Positions 7,293-7,707 of a stretch of 7,707 nt of DNA are shown piece by piece. The stretch lies in assembly GCA_021604925.1 (NCBI GenBank), contig BQJX01000115.1, positions 1 through 7,707 of the forward strand, written 5' to 3'. The notes beneath the pieces were generated by a model. It was given only the letters and a program-made list of their open reading frames with translations, was not told where the DNA came from and did no database searches. Position 1 is the stretch's first letter, and each line of letters opens with the position of its first letter. Made by a program: the position numbers and the translations under genes. Source of the stretch: Gemmatimonadota bacterium (GTDB lineage: Bacteria > ARS69).

Positions 7293-7707
7293 TCAGGAAG
7301 CTTCGGGGACGTGAACCGTTCCGAAGGCCAGCAGGTGAACGGCGACTCCACGACCCCGGAAGCGCAGGTCCAGGTTATGAATGCCGAATTCCCCGCTGGA
7401 GATCAATTCGTAAACCCGTCCGCGCGACACGGCCACTTCGGACCGATCCGGGTCGTCCACCAGGTCGAGATCGATCCCGGCCACCTCCGGGTCGATCGTC
7501 TGACCGTCCAGGGAAACGGTCACGACCGTCCCGTCGGAGTCGTCGCCGGGAGCCAGGACCGCCCGCACGCTGGCGCCCTCGAAGACGACCGCTAGGCCAC
7601 CCTCGTCGTCTTCGCAGACGATGCGATCCTGGCCCACGGACCAGCGCCCTTCCAGGTACGGGCGACCCTCCGCGCGAAGTTCGGGCATCTCGAAGGTCTG
7701 CGTGTCC
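7293..7707 (-). CDS. DipZ/TlpA-type thioredoxin-like protein, C-terminal domain only (5' partial)
   Basis: The frame is open to the right window edge (codons for DTQTFE precede the Met at 7688), so only the C-terminus is in view; residue numbers count from that Met. The visible 131 residues resemble the beta-rich C-terminal domain found after the thioredoxin domain in DipZ-like proteins (Pfam Thioredoxin_10 type). The pattern is YLEGRW (11-16), a beta stretch AVVFEG, VTVSLDGQTI (56-65), AGIDLDL (70-76), RVYELI (91-96) and a final LLAFGTV (119-125). Such proteins are usually exported and handle thiol-disulfide exchange or cytochrome c maturation. The CXXC active site would lie outside this window and cannot be checked here. 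The downstream sppA start is 19 nt away. The domain match is from memory of the family pattern, so the assignment is good but not certain. Confidence 0.7.
   Translation of the reverse strand, partial: DTQTFEMPELRAEGRPYLEGRWSVGQDRIVCEDDEGGLAVVFEGASVRAVLAPGDDSDGTVVTVSLDGQTIDPEVAGIDLDLVDDPDRSEVAVSRGRVYELISSGEFGIHNLDLRFRGRGVAVHLLAFGTVHVPEAS

Noticed and set aside
7274..7351. Upstream start extending SppA by 26 residues
   Set aside because: It would overlap the end of the DipZ/TlpA-like gene, and the ATG at 7273 has GGGAG upstream and leads directly into the TM anchor.

Overview
The window is GC-rich DNA with dense bacterial genes and no tRNA, rRNA, CRISPR array, insertion sequence or transposase. 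Every protein-coding gene except the regulator looks envelope-associated: one predicted lipoprotein, one secreted lamin-tail-domain (LTD) protein, two membrane-anchored enzymes, and a domain typical of extracytoplasmic thioredoxin-like proteins. Together with sigma-54 control this suggests a Gram-negative (diderm) bacterium. LTD proteins, GAF-type sigma-54 activators and the short W-G-x-x-K-x-x-Y-R tail fit deep-branching, often uncultured FCB/Eisenbacteria-like lineages, but that placement is a low-confidence inference.

The layout has two halves that converge. On the + strand (1-3486) lie the 3' part of a sigma-54 enhancer-binding regulator (helical/TPR-like region, GAF, AAA+, Fis HTH), then a 246-nt intergenic region, a 103-residue putative lipoprotein of unknown function (2084-2395), and a secreted protein with two lamin-tail domains (2455-3486). 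On the - strand (7707-3514) lie the 3' end of a DipZ/TlpA-type thioredoxin-like protein, a full-length tandem-domain signal peptide peptidase SppA 19 nt downstream of it, and a five-TM protein with a type I phosphodiesterase/alkaline-phosphatase-superfamily domain. The two convergent transcription units are only 27 nt apart between stop codons.

The most informative part is the 1838-2083 intergenic region. It contains a sigma-54 promoter with exact GG-N10-GC spacing (2013-2028), two perfect overlapping dyads just upstream (11-bp arms at 1946-1980, 7-bp arms at 1979-2007), a 7-bp hairpin in the expected 5' leader and a good ribosome binding site before the lipoprotein ORF. The upstream gene encodes an activator with an intact sigma-54-contacting GAFTGA loop. 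A simple model is that the activator switches on the adjacent lipoprotein and perhaps the LTD protein.

The second notable point is the phosphodiesterase-like membrane protein. Its fold signature and nucleophile Thr are recognisable, but four of the six expected metal ligands appear replaced (D to P, D to H, H to S, H to R), so it is probably a pseudoenzyme or has altered chemistry. SppA by contrast keeps its Lys and Ser catalytic residues.
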